Source of the DNA: Naumovozyma dairenensis CBS 421
Taxonomy: Eukaryota > Ascomycota > Saccharomycetes > Saccharomycetales > Saccharomycetaceae
DNA: 64,000 bases
Assembly (NCBI RefSeq): GCF_000227115.2
Contig: NC_016479.1
Location: 868,001 to 932,000, forward strand
Reading direction: 5' to 3'
The translations under genes and the position numbers were made by a program. The notes beneath the pieces are model-generated. The model saw only the letters and a program-made list of their open reading frames with translations, did not search any database and was not told the origin of the DNA. Positions 1-10,150 of this stretch are shown here, piece after piece. How positions within the stretch are numbered: position 1 is the first letter of the stretch; the number at the start of each line of letters is the position of its first letter.

Positions 1-2597
1 TAGATATATCGTTACCTAGAGGATTAACGCCCTTTACTATTGATAATGGTATTTCTGCTATTGCTTCCAATGGCAATGATAATGAAGATATCTATCAAGA
101 AGAAGAAAAACAACAACATTTACAAAGTAAGCAAAATTCTCCATTTTATAAATCAATGGATCCAGCAAAAGCTCGAAATAACATTGAAGTGGATTTATCG
201 TTAATGCCAAATAACTCTTCTGCCACTCAAACGTCGTCAACCTTCTCAATATTTGTGAATAGTGATATTCAAGATAAGAAGACCTCGTTGGTTCAAGACT
301 CCAATTATATAGAGCAAATTCTCGATAATAATCAATCAATTGTACTACTAGATGAAGAGATAGCTGGAAACCCAAAAGATGATGAGATTGAATTATTCAA
401 AGAACTCAATGATAAGGAAATAGGAGCTAATTCGATGAATAATTTTGTTAAGAAAAAGGCCCATATGGCAAAACCTGCACATTTCTCAAAGAAACGTAGT
501 AAAAGTGCCCCTACAATGGTGGCCACACCAAAATTTAGCAATAACCATAACATTCCTTCTACTCCAAAATCTTCAAGAAGGCTAAAACAACTACCTAAAA
601 CTCCGACAACAGCAGATAAATTACTAAATGCTTCAAGATCAGAAAAAACAGTCACAGCAAATCATCATAAACTAGAGAAAAGGCTTAAACATTCTTCATT
701 AACAACAAATCCAGCCAAGAATGGTACGAATAATAGTAACACACACAATACTATAAGCAAACTGTTATCCCCATCTAGAATACGTTCGCGTAATTCGCCA
801 AAAAGGAAAAGTAACGGCAGTGCCATTAGTAGTGGAAGTAGCATCTGTGATAGCGATACGAAATATGGTGTAAAAGGCAATAATAATAAAGTCAAAGATC
901 TACTTTCATCATTTGTTCATAATATAAAGGGTACCTCACCATCAAGACAAATTTCAACACCATATGATGCCAAACATATAACCCATGTAAGAGTAGATCA
1001 TAAAACGGGGAAACTAAAACACTTACCTATAGAGTGGGAAAGAACATTAATATCAAATGGTATATCTAAGGAAGAACAAGAAAAAAATATGCAAACTGTT
1101 ATGGATATAGTCCAATTTTATCAAGATGTCACTGATGAAACTGAAGAAGAGAAAGCACTTGAACTTTTTGAAGTTACAAAACTTGATTCTGCTTCAACTT
1201 CCAGTCCAAATACTAATGAGACACCTGTATCATCACAGTCATTGTCCACTATTTCAATAGAGAAGAAACAAGAATTACTATTGACCCCACAGACAAATCA
1301 GGGAATTCAATCCCCTGAAAAGAAAGGAAATGTTCCTGCATCACCATTACCACCTCTTCCAACCAATATGGGAAATGAAACAGTTAAAATTAATCAGATT
1401 GAGTATGAGATCATCGATGAAGTTACGGATGAAAAGGATATGACCAGAACAGAAGCTACAACAATTGATGAGGGACACAAAGTAGAAACACCAGTTCTTG
1501 ATTCGCAAGTGAACTTAGAGGAAGAAGAACCAACCGTATTAATTTGTACCGATGAAAACCTTCCAGAAGCACACTCAGTAGAACCACCAGCTATACCTAG
1601 AAGACCCACAAAGTATTCACATTCTAATATACCAAATTCCAAACAAGAAACTTTAATGAAAGAGGGGGATGGAAAGATGGGAGATAAAGAATTTGAAACT
1701 ATATTAAGAAACATTTGTAATAATAGCGATGATCCAAGGAAAAAATATGCAAATCTAGTTAAGATTGGTCGAGGTGGTTCAGCATTAGTCTATACAGCAT
1801 ATGAAGTTGGGACAAATTTATCAGTTGCTATTAAACAAATAAACCTAGAAAAACAACCAAGAAAACAATTGATATTGAATGAAATCATTGTTATGAAAAA
1901 AAGCCAGCATCCAAATATAGTTAATTTTATTGATTCTTATTTAGTTGATGGTAAATTATGGGTTATCATGGAATATATGGAAGCCGGATCACTGACAGAT
2001 GTTGTGACAAGGTGTATACTGAGAGAGGGTCAAATAGGTGCTGTATGTCGAGAAGTATTAAAGGGGTTGGTGTTTTTACATTCTAAAGGTGTGATCCATA
2101 GAGATATCAAATCTGATAATGTATTGCTATCAATGGATGGTGACATTAAGTTGACAGATTTTGGATTCTGTGCACAATTAAACGATATCCATCTGAAAAG
2201 AAATACAATGGTGGGAACACCTTATTGGATGGCACCTGAGATTGTGGAGAAAAAACATTATTGTCCAAAAGTTGATATATGGTCACTTGGGGTGATGATC
2301 ATTGAAATGATCGAGGGTGAACCACCATATTTGAATGAACCTCCTTTAAGAGCATTATATTTAATAGCAACGAATGGTACCCCTAAATTAAAGGACCCTG
2401 AAAAATTGAGTGAAACACTTTCAGAATTTATAAACTGTTGTCTTTTTGTTGATCCTGAATTACGCAAAACGGCAGCCGAGTTGTTAAATCACAGGTTCAT
2501 AACCGAAATTGCAGGTCCTAATAAATCATTATCACACTTAGTGAAACTCGCCTATTTGCAAAAACTAGAAGAAAAGAACGGTGCACAAGATCAGTAG
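1..2597 (+). CDS. STE20: STE20-type p21-activated protein kinase (5' end outside window)
   Basis: The reading frame is open from the first bases of the window (codons from position 3), so the N terminus is missing and the ATG at 156 is probably internal. Visible parts, in order, are a long Ser/Asn/Lys-rich linker, a CRIB/p21-binding motif starting ISTPYDAKHITHV (about 950-1130), a proline-rich stretch, and a full Ser/Thr kinase domain (about 1745-2500) with HRDIKSDN, DFGFC and GTPYWMAPE. The tail SLSHLVKLAYLQKL resembles the G-beta-binding tail of Ste20. In the family this kinase acts below Cdc42 in mating, filamentation and osmosensing MAPK cascades. No PH domain is visible, and the CRIB resembles Ste20 more than Cla4/Skm1. 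Oddity: the glycine-rich loop reads GRGGSALV, with Ala in place of the third Gly. Family assignment is firm; whether it is the only Ste20 copy in the genome cannot be seen. Confidence 0.93.
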   Translation, partial: DISLPRGLTPFTIDNGISAIASNGNDNEDIYQEEEKQQHLQSKQNSPFYKSMDPAKARNNIEVDLSLMPNNSSATQTSSTFSIFVNSDIQDKKTSLVQDSNYIEQILDNNQSIVLLDEEIAGNPKDDEIELFKELNDKEIGANSMNNFVKKKAHMAKPAHFSKKRSKSAPTMVATPKFSNNHNIPSTPKSSRRLKQLPKTPTTADKLLNASRSEKTVTANHHKLEKRLKHSSLTTNPAKNGTNNSNTHNTISKLLSPSRIRSRNSPKRKSNGSAISSGSSICDSDTKYGVKGNNNKVKDLLSSFVHNIKGTSPSRQISTPYDAKHITHVRVDHKTGKLKHLPIEWERTLISNGISKEEQEKNMQTVMDIVQFYQDVTDETEEEKALELFEVTKLDSASTSSPNTNETPVSSQSLSTISIEKKQELLLTPQTNQGIQSPEKKGNVPASPLPPLPTNMGNETVKINQIEYEIIDEVTDEKDMTRTEATTIDEGHKVETPVLDSQVNLEEEEPTVLICTDENLPEAHSVEPPAIPRRPTKYSHSNIPNSKQETLMKEGDGKMGDKEFETILRNICNNSDDPRKKYANLVKIGRGGSALVYTAYEVGTNLSVAIKQINLEKQPRKQLILNEIIVMKKSQHPNIVNFIDSYLVDGKLWVIMEYMEAGSLTDVVTRCILREGQIGAVCREVLKGLVFLHSKGVIHRDIKSDNVLLSMDGDIKLTDFGFCAQLNDIHLKRNTMVGTPYWMAPEIVEKKHYCPKVDIWSLGVMIIEMIEGEPPYLNEPPLRALYLIATNGTPKLKDPEKLSETLSEFINCCLFVDPELRKTAAELLNHRFITEIAGPNKSLSHLVKLAYLQKLEEKNGAQDQ

Positions 2598-3965
2598 TAC
2601 TATTCAAGAGACATATTATCTCTATGGTATTTTATTTAAGGTTATTCGAAATACTTTCTTTTTTAATTGTTATTATTCTTTATTCTTATATTTATTTTCA
2701 AACTCTTTTAGAAACTATAACATTCTTACATTCTATATTAAAAATACATAAAAGTAGCTATTTTTATGTTGTTAGCTACCTGCTTGTTTTATGGAATGCA
2801 ATCAGAGAGAACAGAAGTCTCACTCTCACTCACTGATCGGACACATTATGTATGGCATTTTACTATATAAGTCTCCACAAATTCAAAAACAAAAACTCTT
2901 TGTCCTTTTTTTCACTCTAGACTGAGAAAATTTTTGCCAATTAAAAATGAGATAATAATCAAAAGCTTAGAGGCATTAATCGAAAAAAAATTTCCTGGAT
3001 GGTGGAATAAAGAGTGACTCCTTTGTCAATCGTCCCATTGGACTCTCCTGAATACATTGTGTAGACAACAAGCTTAGTATACATTCGTCTCTACTTGGTA
3101 TGCAATAAAAAGAGATCCATCTAAAATATTTACCTAGGTACGTATGTGCACAATTTTTACAACAAAGACAGCGGTATAAAACAATGCTCATGTTTTGCGC
3201 AACCACTCCTTGAAGATTTTGCTCATTTATAAGTGTACTACATAAACAGTTTACTCTAAAGTACGGATGTCAAAGTTTGTCTTCTATTTTTAATTAAGTA
3301 AATATATTATCAGATTTTGCTAAATAGGTAATGGTTATCTGTGGTGCCAGGTTTTCTCACTACAAAAAGATCAGGCGATCCGTTTACCTATGAAGTTAAT
3401 AGTTTTTGTGACATGAATTAAAATCTTCAATAATGTCAATCCAGAAGCCCCGTAAAGGATACCATCTTCGGCCATTGCTTTATAAATCATCTTTAGAGGC
3501 GTCACTGTAATGATGCCAATTTTACGTTGGCACTGCTCCGGTCCGTCACCTACGTACAATATTGTCCAAATCCATCGGATCATTTTCTCCGAGTGGACGA
3601 TATTGAACGTTACACTATTTTATCCCTAGCGTTGAAACAAACGCTAATTTATAAAAACTCCGTGCCGCCCCGAATTTTTATAGTATAATATTAGAAATAT
3701 TGAAAGTATTACATCAGCAGAGATTAACAATGCACAACTAAAACCTCAGCTAACCTATGTTCAACTGCCTCGAGGTATCCACCATGGTACACTAAGAAAG
3801 TCAAAATGAAAGGTATATAATTGGTAGGTTGGTCTCGAGAAAAAATTATATTTCCAAATGAATTCTCTATAACAATTTCTACTGTTCTTACATCTAGCAA
3901 GATATCAATCATCACATATCAAGCAAACAACCATCTAAGAAAAGTAACAACGTAAACAATCAAAA
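2598..3965. other. Intergenic, no gene seen
   Basis: AT-rich spacer between the STE20 3' end and the quinone reductase. Short open frames here have no recognisable motif. A CGG-N10-CCG arrangement at about 3577-3592 is a possible zinc-cluster regulator site upstream of the reductase gene, but this is weak. Confidence 0.5.
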
Positions 3966-4751
3966 ATGACAACATCTAACGCTATCAAAAAAGTTCTAAT
4001 CATTTTTGCTCATCCAGACCGTAGATCGTTGAATGGATCCCTATTAGATGCTACTGTTAAGAGATTAGAATCCCAAGGCCGTGAAGTCAAAGTCTCAGAT
4101 TTGTACGGAATGAATTGGAAATCAGAAATCACAGAAGATGACTTCCCCGAGACTCATGAAAAGGGAACAAGATTAAAGGTCGTAAGCGAATCCTTAAATG
4201 CGTTCCAACATCATAAATTGACACCAGATGTCGTTGCTGAACAAGAAAAATTGAAATGGGCCGATTTAGTCATCTTCCAATTCCCATTGTGGTGGTTTAG
4301 CCTTCCTGCTATCTTGAAAGGTTGGGTGGAACGAGTCTTTAGTGCTGGGTTGGCATATTGCCTTCCTGAAAGATATGGTAATGGTGCCTTTGCTGGTAAG
4401 AAAGCAATGGTCATGGTTTCCACTGGTGGGTCTGACACACATTATTCTGCCACTGGTGTAAACGGTCCAATTGATGATATTTTATTCCCTATTCAACACG
4501 GGATGATGTTTTACACCGGGATGAGCGTCTTACCGCCATTCGTTACCTATGCAGCTGACTTTTTAGCTGATGATAAGCTCGATTCTGTTTTAGAACATTT
4601 GGACAACCACTTCAAAGACCTTGATTCGTTAAAACCAATCGCATATAGAAAACAAGCTGAGGATTATGATCCAAAAACAAAGCAATTGAAGAAAGAGCTT
4701 GTAGGTGCAAGTAATGAAAAGGGATTCTCTTTACATATTCGTAAAGACTAA
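3966..4751 (+). CDS. NAD(P)H:quinone oxidoreductase, flavodoxin-fold (NQO/MdaB-like)
   Basis: A 261-residue protein of the Flavodoxin_2 family, predicted to be a soluble FAD or FMN enzyme that reduces quinones with NAD(P)H in two-electron steps. Seen directly: the N-terminal strand and flavin-phosphate loop VLIIFAHPDRRSLNGSL (residues 9-25), the family signature IFQFPLWWFSLPAILKGW around residue 105 followed by VERVFSAG, and a STGGSD segment near 155. The ATG follows an A-rich context (caaaaATG). S. cerevisiae has no close counterpart; its Lot6 belongs to a different flavodoxin branch. The gene stands alone between long gene-free stretches and next to a cell-wall mannoprotein gene, which suggests an accessory locus. 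Transfer from bacteria or another fungus is possible but cannot be shown from one sequence. Function is assigned by family only; the substrate is unknown. Confidence 0.85.
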   Translation: MTTSNAIKKVLIIFAHPDRRSLNGSLLDATVKRLESQGREVKVSDLYGMNWKSEITEDDFPETHEKGTRLKVVSESLNAFQHHKLTPDVVAEQEKLKWADLVIFQFPLWWFSLPAILKGWVERVFSAGLAYCLPERYGNGAFAGKKAMVMVSTGGSDTHYSATGVNGPIDDILFPIQHGMMFYTGMSVLPPFVTYAADFLADDKLDSVLEHLDNHFKDLDSLKPIAYRKQAEDYDPKTKQLKKELVGASNEKGFSLHIRKD

Positions 4752-6470
4752 CAAATAAACGAATATGTACATATACTTTCGTACTATAATAGTTATGTAA
4801 AAAAGAGACTACAACTATTTTAAAAATATAAATAATGTATGGCTTTGGTTCTTTATATCTTTTCTATAATTCAAACGATTTTTATAGAACCCAGTATTTA
4901 ACTAGTTACACCTATTGGAAGTATAATATATCCTCCGATGTTTCGTCACTCTTACTCGCAGCTTAAGAAAGCCCACTGTCTCTTCATTTTGTAGTAGTCG
5001 GTAATAATGTATATAGGTCAGCGATCCTGTAACTAATATTTTTAAATTTCATTCGGAAATCGCATAGACATTCTGTAAACATGAAATTAAATTTGGTTTT
5101 TTAGGGTGCAAACGCTACGTAGTCATATACAAGCAAGATATGTTTTCAGTAATTCTATTTTTCCAAGTAATATGGGAATATTTATCAGAAAAAGTGACAT
5201 AATTGGTTATAGTATATTTCAAATGGGTAAAAGATAACTCATCAACCATTATCTTGAGAACGTCACTGAGGGATGGCCTCGGAGAAAGAGAAAAAGAAAT
5301 ACATTATCCTTTGAAAAGTAGTTTATAAATTCTTTGTTATAGCGCTTGTTGAAATTATAGTATATGCTATGAGATAATAAGGAGGAAGATAAATAATGAA
5401 CTTGGGCTGGATGAGATACAAATGGCCTCAGTTGGTCTCTATTATTTCTATTTGGGTTTCTTTTTCCATTCTCTTTATGCTAACTCAAAATTCAATACAA
5501 ATTGTGGCTCAGCCGCCCTCCGTAGAGTTGTTTGTAACATGATATATAAACAAGAATAAAGAACAGTTGATAGCCATCATAAAATAATAGGATGATAATC
5601 TGTCGCTCTTTATATTTTCCTGACAATATTTGTATCTTCTTAGGGAGCAAAGAACTCTCTAAATTTCATGTATACTAGCATCAAGTTTATCTTGCTAATG
5701 GGGAGGAACACACAGGACTTTATCTAAAACTTAATAAAGCAAAAGTAACAATAGTACGTCCATCACGGTATGGAAACTAGTCTTTCTAACCTTTTTTATA
5801 TTCTTTATATAGAGTTTCGAAACTACATTGATCAAAAGCAACCTCTCTTGGAATATCATGTTGATATTTATGTCCTATCAAGAGGTTCCACTCACATCAA
5901 AAAAACCAACTCGTCTCTTTTTTTCAGCCGCTTTTCTATCATTCAAATAAAGATAAGAATTTGGAAACCGCAAGTCATTGCTAAAACAATAATATTTTTT
6001 TGAAATCAAGATCCTGATCAATGGAGAAAAAGAGGGCATACAATATTTGCAGCCTCGCTTTAGCCTCTCCGACTGTTTATCATATAATAGCCTACAAGTG
6101 GAGCGTCCTTGTTTTCCTGAAAACAAAATGAAGATACCTACAAGGTACGACAAACTTGTAAGTAAGCTTACGTCATATTAAGTGAACTGCTCAGTTTTTT
6201 GATGGAAACGTCAAGTTTTTATTGATTTCAATTTTGGAGCAAAATAAGATTTATGGAATAGTAAAGATTAGTTCCTTTTAAGGCTTCTGTTGTTTGACAT
6301 ATCGTAGTTTTTTGGGAGAAAAAATTCTCATCGAAGCTGTCGTCTCTTTACGGAGCCGCGTTGTATGGAATAAACGGAAAGTTCCGAGACGGTACGTTCT
6401 CAAGTTCAATTACGTATCCGGAATAGGAAACTAGAAGATTCCCCGAACACTTCCTCCTTCTTTTCCGGAA

Positions 6471-6486
6471 ATCTCCCTAGGGAGAT
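6471..6486. promoter_or_regulatory. Perfect 16-bp palindrome in upstream region
   Basis: ATCTCCCTAGGGAGAT is a perfect palindrome, closely preceded by a TTTCCGGAAA palindrome (about 6463-6472) and followed by TTCCGCGGA (about 6495). Such dense CCG/CGG inverted repeats resemble binding sites for Zn2Cys6 regulators. The site lies about 0.9 kb upstream of the mannoprotein ATG. The regulatory role is inferred. Confidence 0.4.
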
Positions 6487-7075
6487 GCCGTCTATTCCGC
6501 GGAGATTCATCAGTAGCAACTTTTTTTTCTCTGTCAGATTTACTTATCAAGTCAATGTGAGTCAAATATCGACTGTTGGGCACCCATCACGATAACGAAG
6601 AAAAGAGGCGCACAATCTTCTCTGACCCTGAGGTTTCGAAGAAATTCCTAGTACTATTATGATAAGCACCCTCAATGCCCCCTCAATGCCACGCCACTGA
6701 GCCTAGGTATGTTCAGCTACTAGGCCAGATGTCTTCGCTTCTTCAAGGGGTGAATATTTTTGGTGCTAATTTCGACATTATTTATTCAAGGGGAGTGAAA
6801 CCGGAAAGTTCAGCGGGTAAAAGCCGGAAAATGTTTTGGGGGAATCGTTTCGGCAGCTGGTTTCAAACAAAGGAAGGACCTATTGACAGTGACGGCTATC
6901 CCGATTCGGAATAGTAATTGAGATGAGGTTCAGTTTTCCTCGTTAAAAACGTCGCAGAACTTCGAGGGGGGCCCAGTTAACCCAGTAGTCATTTTTAAAG
7001 TTTTCTTTCCATGTTATGTTTGAGCTTTCAATGGCATCGAGTAACAAGGGATTTATCATTGAAAAGGGATGACCA

Positions 7076-7114
7076 TTTACGAATAAGGGATGAAAATTTT
7101 ACGAATAAGGGATG
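7076..7114. repeat. Two direct copies of TTTACGAATAAGGGATG
   Basis: The 17-bp unit occurs at 7076-7092 and again at 7098-7114, 22 bp apart. A further partial AAAAGGGATG lies just upstream (about 7062-7071). They sit about 275-310 bp before the mannoprotein ATG, so they may be paired regulator sites. No known factor is assigned. Confidence 0.45.
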
Positions 7115-7387
7115 TCTTCCTTGTTTTGTTCAGTCCCGAGAGGCTTTTAGGGCATTTTTCCCCAAAGAGGATTTCTTACGTAATCGCTTGGAGCTCTTCA
7201 GCTTTCTTTCTATATATAAAGAGATGTTTTTAAGCTTATTCATAGGATTATGTTTTTATGTACTTATTTTTTATGATATCTTAATAACAACGACAACAAC
7301 AACTTTATCAATTTTTCATTTAATTTTAAAAGAAAAGTAGAAAAGTAAACGAAAGAAAAGAAAAAACAAACAAAAATTCAAGAATAC

Positions 7388-8137
7388 ATGCTATCATCAT
7401 TTCAATTAGCTGCTTTACTAGGTTTGGCTACATACGCTTCAGCTCAAACACCAACAGAAATCACAGAATTAAATGTCTTATTAAATGATGTCGGTTCTCA
7501 TTTAGAAGATTATATGAACTTGGCTACCAATCCAGACTCAGGTATAACTTTACAAAATATGCCAGCTGGTATGTTAGACGTTGGTATGGCTTTAGCTTCT
7601 GCTACAGATGATTCCTATACTACATTATATTCGGAAGTCGATTTCGCTGGTGTTCAATCTATGATTACTGAATTACCATGGTATAGTTCAAGATTAAGAC
7701 CAGCTTTAGAATCTGCATTAGATACAATAAGTGATACCGCTTCAGCAACAACCACAAATGCTGTTAGAAGTACAAGTGGTACTCCATTTGTCAATGGTAC
7801 CACTACGACGCATACAAGTGCTACTACTCCATTTGTCAACGGTACTACGACGACACTCCCAATTGTAAGTAGTATAACTCATACAAACGATACCACTACA
7901 AGCCCGATCCCAAGTTCAGTCACAGATGGTTATAGGAATTCAACGGCTAGTAGAAGTTCGGTAAGTAGTGTTGCTCCTCCATATGCCAATACTTCGGTAA
8001 CAATATTACCAACGGCAACTCAGAACCATTCTAATTCAACAACTACAATGTCAACGCATCCTGCTAATAACGCTAACAGAGTTGTTATGGGTGTAGGTGC
8101 CGGTGCTTTAGGTGCAATGGTTGCCTTATTGTTATGA
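7388..8137 (+). CDS. GPI-anchored mannoprotein, SRP1/TIP1 (TIR/DAN/PAU) family
   Basis: A 249-residue secreted cell-wall protein. Residues 1-19 form a signal peptide ending ATYASAQ. Residues about 20-115 are the SRP1/TIP1 domain, with the family blocks MPAGMLDVGMALASATDDSY and TLYSEVDFAGVQ and the ending LPWYSSRLRPALES. The rest is Ser/Thr-rich, with repeated TPFVNGTTTT units and many NGT/NST N-glycosylation sequons. The C terminus (after NNANRVV) is a short hydrophobic tail typical of a GPI attachment signal. Family members in S. cerevisiae (TIR1-4, DAN1, TIP1) are induced by cold, anaerobiosis or low oxygen and are covalently bound to cell-wall glucan. The long upstream region fits complex regulation. 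The N-terminal domain is very like TIR proteins, but the Ala/Ser-rich TIR repeats are absent, so I do not give a gene name. Confidence 0.92.
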   Translation: MLSSFQLAALLGLATYASAQTPTEITELNVLLNDVGSHLEDYMNLATNPDSGITLQNMPAGMLDVGMALASATDDSYTTLYSEVDFAGVQSMITELPWYSSRLRPALESALDTISDTASATTTNAVRSTSGTPFVNGTTTTHTSATTPFVNGTTTTLPIVSSITHTNDTTTSPIPSSVTDGYRNSTASRSSVSSVAPPYANTSVTILPTATQNHSNSTTTMSTHPANNANRVVMGVGAGALGAMVALLL

Positions 8138-8832
8138 TTATGAAGACTTCCTGAAAAAACAAACTAATTTATTAAAAGATATTATTATAAACGGTAATTT
8201 TTTTTCCTCTATAAATTTTTACAAAGTAACTTATATAAACATTTTTTATAGTTCTTTAACTCTAATAAAAATTTAATCTATTTTCTCCTTTTTTGCTCTA
8301 ATGAAAACGTGGTGTTCTTTTGTTAATATTTATATATAGGCTGTTTTATTTCATATGCTAGTCGAAGTTACTACGACCTCAAATTCATATGACAGGATTC
8401 TTCCGGTTTCAAAATAATAGAACGGATGTAACCCCCCTGTCATATATCTGTACTGAATTCACGGATACTTTTAATAAACACGTACGTACTCTAATGTTTT
8501 TTTAACGCCAGAGATCCCGCGGATGACTGAAAGTTCTATTTAGAAGGATTAATGTTGCCTCCCACCCTCCGTAGTGCCGTATTTTACACAGTGGGAAAAT
8601 AAGGACAAACCAATCCGTCAACGTAAGACATAGATCAAATAGGGATTTTCATATGGCAATCAATCATGTGTAATATTTAACATTATTCACATTTGTTGCT
8701 CTTTGAGACAAAATATTTAAAAGAGGCATGATCCTCTGATATTAGTTGAGTTATGTCTTATCAACTTGAAAGTCTCTTTGCAATATAGTTAGTTGTACAA
8801 TTAATACATTAAAAAAATAGGAACAAGAAAAG
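8138..8832. other. OPI3 upstream region
   Basis: No gene. Apart from the UASINO-like element listed separately, I see only AT-rich tracts and one GC-richer block around 8505-8580. Confidence 0.5.
8665..8674 (+). promoter_or_regulatory. UASINO-like element (Ino2/Ino4 site)
   Basis: CATGTGTAAT matches the core of the inositol/choline-responsive element (CATGTGAAAT) at 9 of 10 positions and lies about 160 bp before the OPI3 ATG. A second partial match on the other strand follows at about 8687-8696. Phospholipid biosynthesis genes, including OPI3, are classical Ino2/Ino4 targets. The match is visible; function is inferred. Confidence 0.5.
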
Positions 8833-9519
8833 ATGGACGAACATATTGCAACTGAAACCATTGATAAAATCATATCATCACCTCAATCCACGTCTTCCAT
8901 GGTTAATGAAATTGTCTATAGCATATTAAATGACATTGATATTACGGAAAAGACCTTCCAATTGACATTATTTTTCATTGCATTTAACCCACTTTTTTGG
9001 AATATCGTGGCCCGTCTTGAACATTCTACACATTTCTTAACTAAGATTGCCGGTAATAACGCCAAGAGAGGTTGTTATCTCTTAGCGATAATAATTTTCT
9101 CCTTAGGTATTAAACGTGATTTATTATTTGAACAAGCATTGAAATTACAGAATACTTCTTCTTATCTAACCGATGTACCTGCCATTGCAACTGTTGGTAT
9201 TATAAGTATTGTTATTGGACAAGTCTTGGTACTAAGTTCCATGTATCAATTGGGGATTACAGGGACTTATCTAGGTGATTACTTCAATATCCTGATGGAA
9301 CAGAGAGTTACAGGATTCCCCTTTAATGTTACTAATAATCCAATGTATCATGGTTCCACATTGTCGTTTTTGGGTACAAGTTTGTATATGGGTAAACCAA
9401 GTGGGTTGGTAATTACCGCATTTGTTTGGATTATGTACTCTACTGCGTTGAGATTTGAAGAGCCATTTACTGCTAAGATTTACGCCAAGCGTGAATATGC
9501 CAAATCTAAACATGTGTGA
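8833..9519 (+). CDS. OPI3: Phosphatidyl-N-methylethanolamine / phospholipid methyltransferase
   Basis: A 228-residue integral ER membrane protein (206 in S. cerevisiae; the extra length is at the N terminus). It carries out the last two S-adenosylmethionine-dependent methylations that turn monomethyl-phosphatidylethanolamine into phosphatidylcholine. Highly conserved blocks include FNPLFWNIVARLEH, the membrane segment VIGQVLVLSSMYQLGI, and GTYLGDYFNILMEQRVTGFP, followed by NPMYHGSTLSFLG and a C-terminal RFEEPF. These match the Opi3/PEMT family throughout. The start codon is the first ATG after an in-frame stop-rich leader. In S. cerevisiae (YJR073C) the gene is separated from RFC2 by HAM1-NPA3; here those genes are missing. 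Confidence 0.97.
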   Translation: MDEHIATETIDKIISSPQSTSSMVNEIVYSILNDIDITEKTFQLTLFFIAFNPLFWNIVARLEHSTHFLTKIAGNNAKRGCYLLAIIIFSLGIKRDLLFEQALKLQNTSSYLTDVPAIATVGIISIVIGQVLVLSSMYQLGITGTYLGDYFNILMEQRVTGFPFNVTNNPMYHGSTLSFLGTSLYMGKPSGLVITAFVWIMYSTALRFEEPFTAKIYAKREYAKSKHV

Positions 9520-9656
9520 TAAATTTATTTCAGTATATATTTAACTTTATAGATATATTTAATATAACTGAACTCAATTAATATGATATCTTTTGCAACA
9601 GAGACATGAAGCTTGAGGATTATCTTTAATTATGTGGCCTTAATACGATTTTTGAC

Positions 9657-10041
9657 TGTAATATAATAGGAATTATACCGTGACACAAAGTGTTCTAAAT
9701 TAATAGTATTTTTATTACTTGATCATTTTCTTATTTTAAACATATTTAAAAGAAGACGAACTTTTAGATATATCCTCTAAAAGATCCTCTTGTTATATAT
9801 CCATGAATTATTCATTTTCGTTGCTCTCGACCGGCTCTGCCGCCACGTCTCGTACACTAATAACCCGTGGGAAAACCTTTCATCTCTTTCTTCTAATGTT
9901 TTTCTATGCATAATATTTTATTCTGTCTCTCATGCTTTATCCACTTGTGTAAAGCAACGCCTCTGTCGCTTATTCAGCCGACGACCCAAGCATCTTCTCT
10001 TGTGTGTCGTTTCTTATTTTCGGTCATAAAAATATATCACA
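9657..10041 (-). repeat. Solo LTR, family B, copy 1
   Basis: On the minus strand it starts TGTGATATA and ends TATATTACA, near-perfect terminal inverted repeats. It is flanked on both sides by the 5-bp target duplication TTGAC (9652-9656 and 10042-10046), the mark of an integrase-mediated insertion reduced to one LTR. A closely similar copy lies at 52286-52660. The insertion abuts the T8 terminator of the neighbouring tRNA-Thr gene. Open frames in this stretch are LTR sequence, not a gene. Confidence 0.92.
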
Positions 10042-10046
10042 TTGAC

Positions 10047-10054
10047 AAAAAAAA
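10047..10054 (-). terminator. Pol III terminator of tRNA-Thr
   Basis: A run of eight T residues on the minus strand begins 7 bp after the 3' end of the tRNA. The LTR B target duplication starts immediately beyond it. Confidence 0.85.
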
Positions 10055-10061
10055 TCAATAA

Positions 10062-10133
10062 TGCCTCCTGTGGGAATTGAACCCACGATCCCCGCATTAC
10101 GAGTGCGATGCCTTACCACTTGGCCAAGCAGGC
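10062..10133 (-). tRNA. tRNA-Thr (anticodon CGU)
   Basis: The minus strand gives a 72-nt cloverleaf with A box TGGCCAAGTGG, B box GTGGGTTCAATTCCCAC and discriminator A. The anticodon triplet is at 10099-10101 (CGT on the minus strand). There is no intron. The acceptor stem pairs apart from one G-G opposition. A T8 terminator follows. It lies between OPI3 and ADD66, flanked by the two retroelement LTR families described here. Confidence 0.93.
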
Positions 10134-10150
10134 AAATTGAAAGCAACATT

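Larger units (their letters stand above)
4752..7387. other. 2.6 kb gene-free region upstream of a mannoprotein gene
   Basis: No credible gene is present. The region is long for this genome and probably holds the extended promoter of the TIR/TIP1-like gene at 7388. It contains a cluster of GC-rich palindromes (about 6405-6510) and a direct repeat (7076-7114), listed separately. The short open frames at 5770, 6675 and 7011 have no family features. Confidence 0.5.

Noticed and set aside
9790..10029. 79-residue open frame with a close homolog at 52301-52537
   Set aside because: Both lie inside the LTR B repeats with target duplications; sequence similarity reflects the repeat, not a protein.
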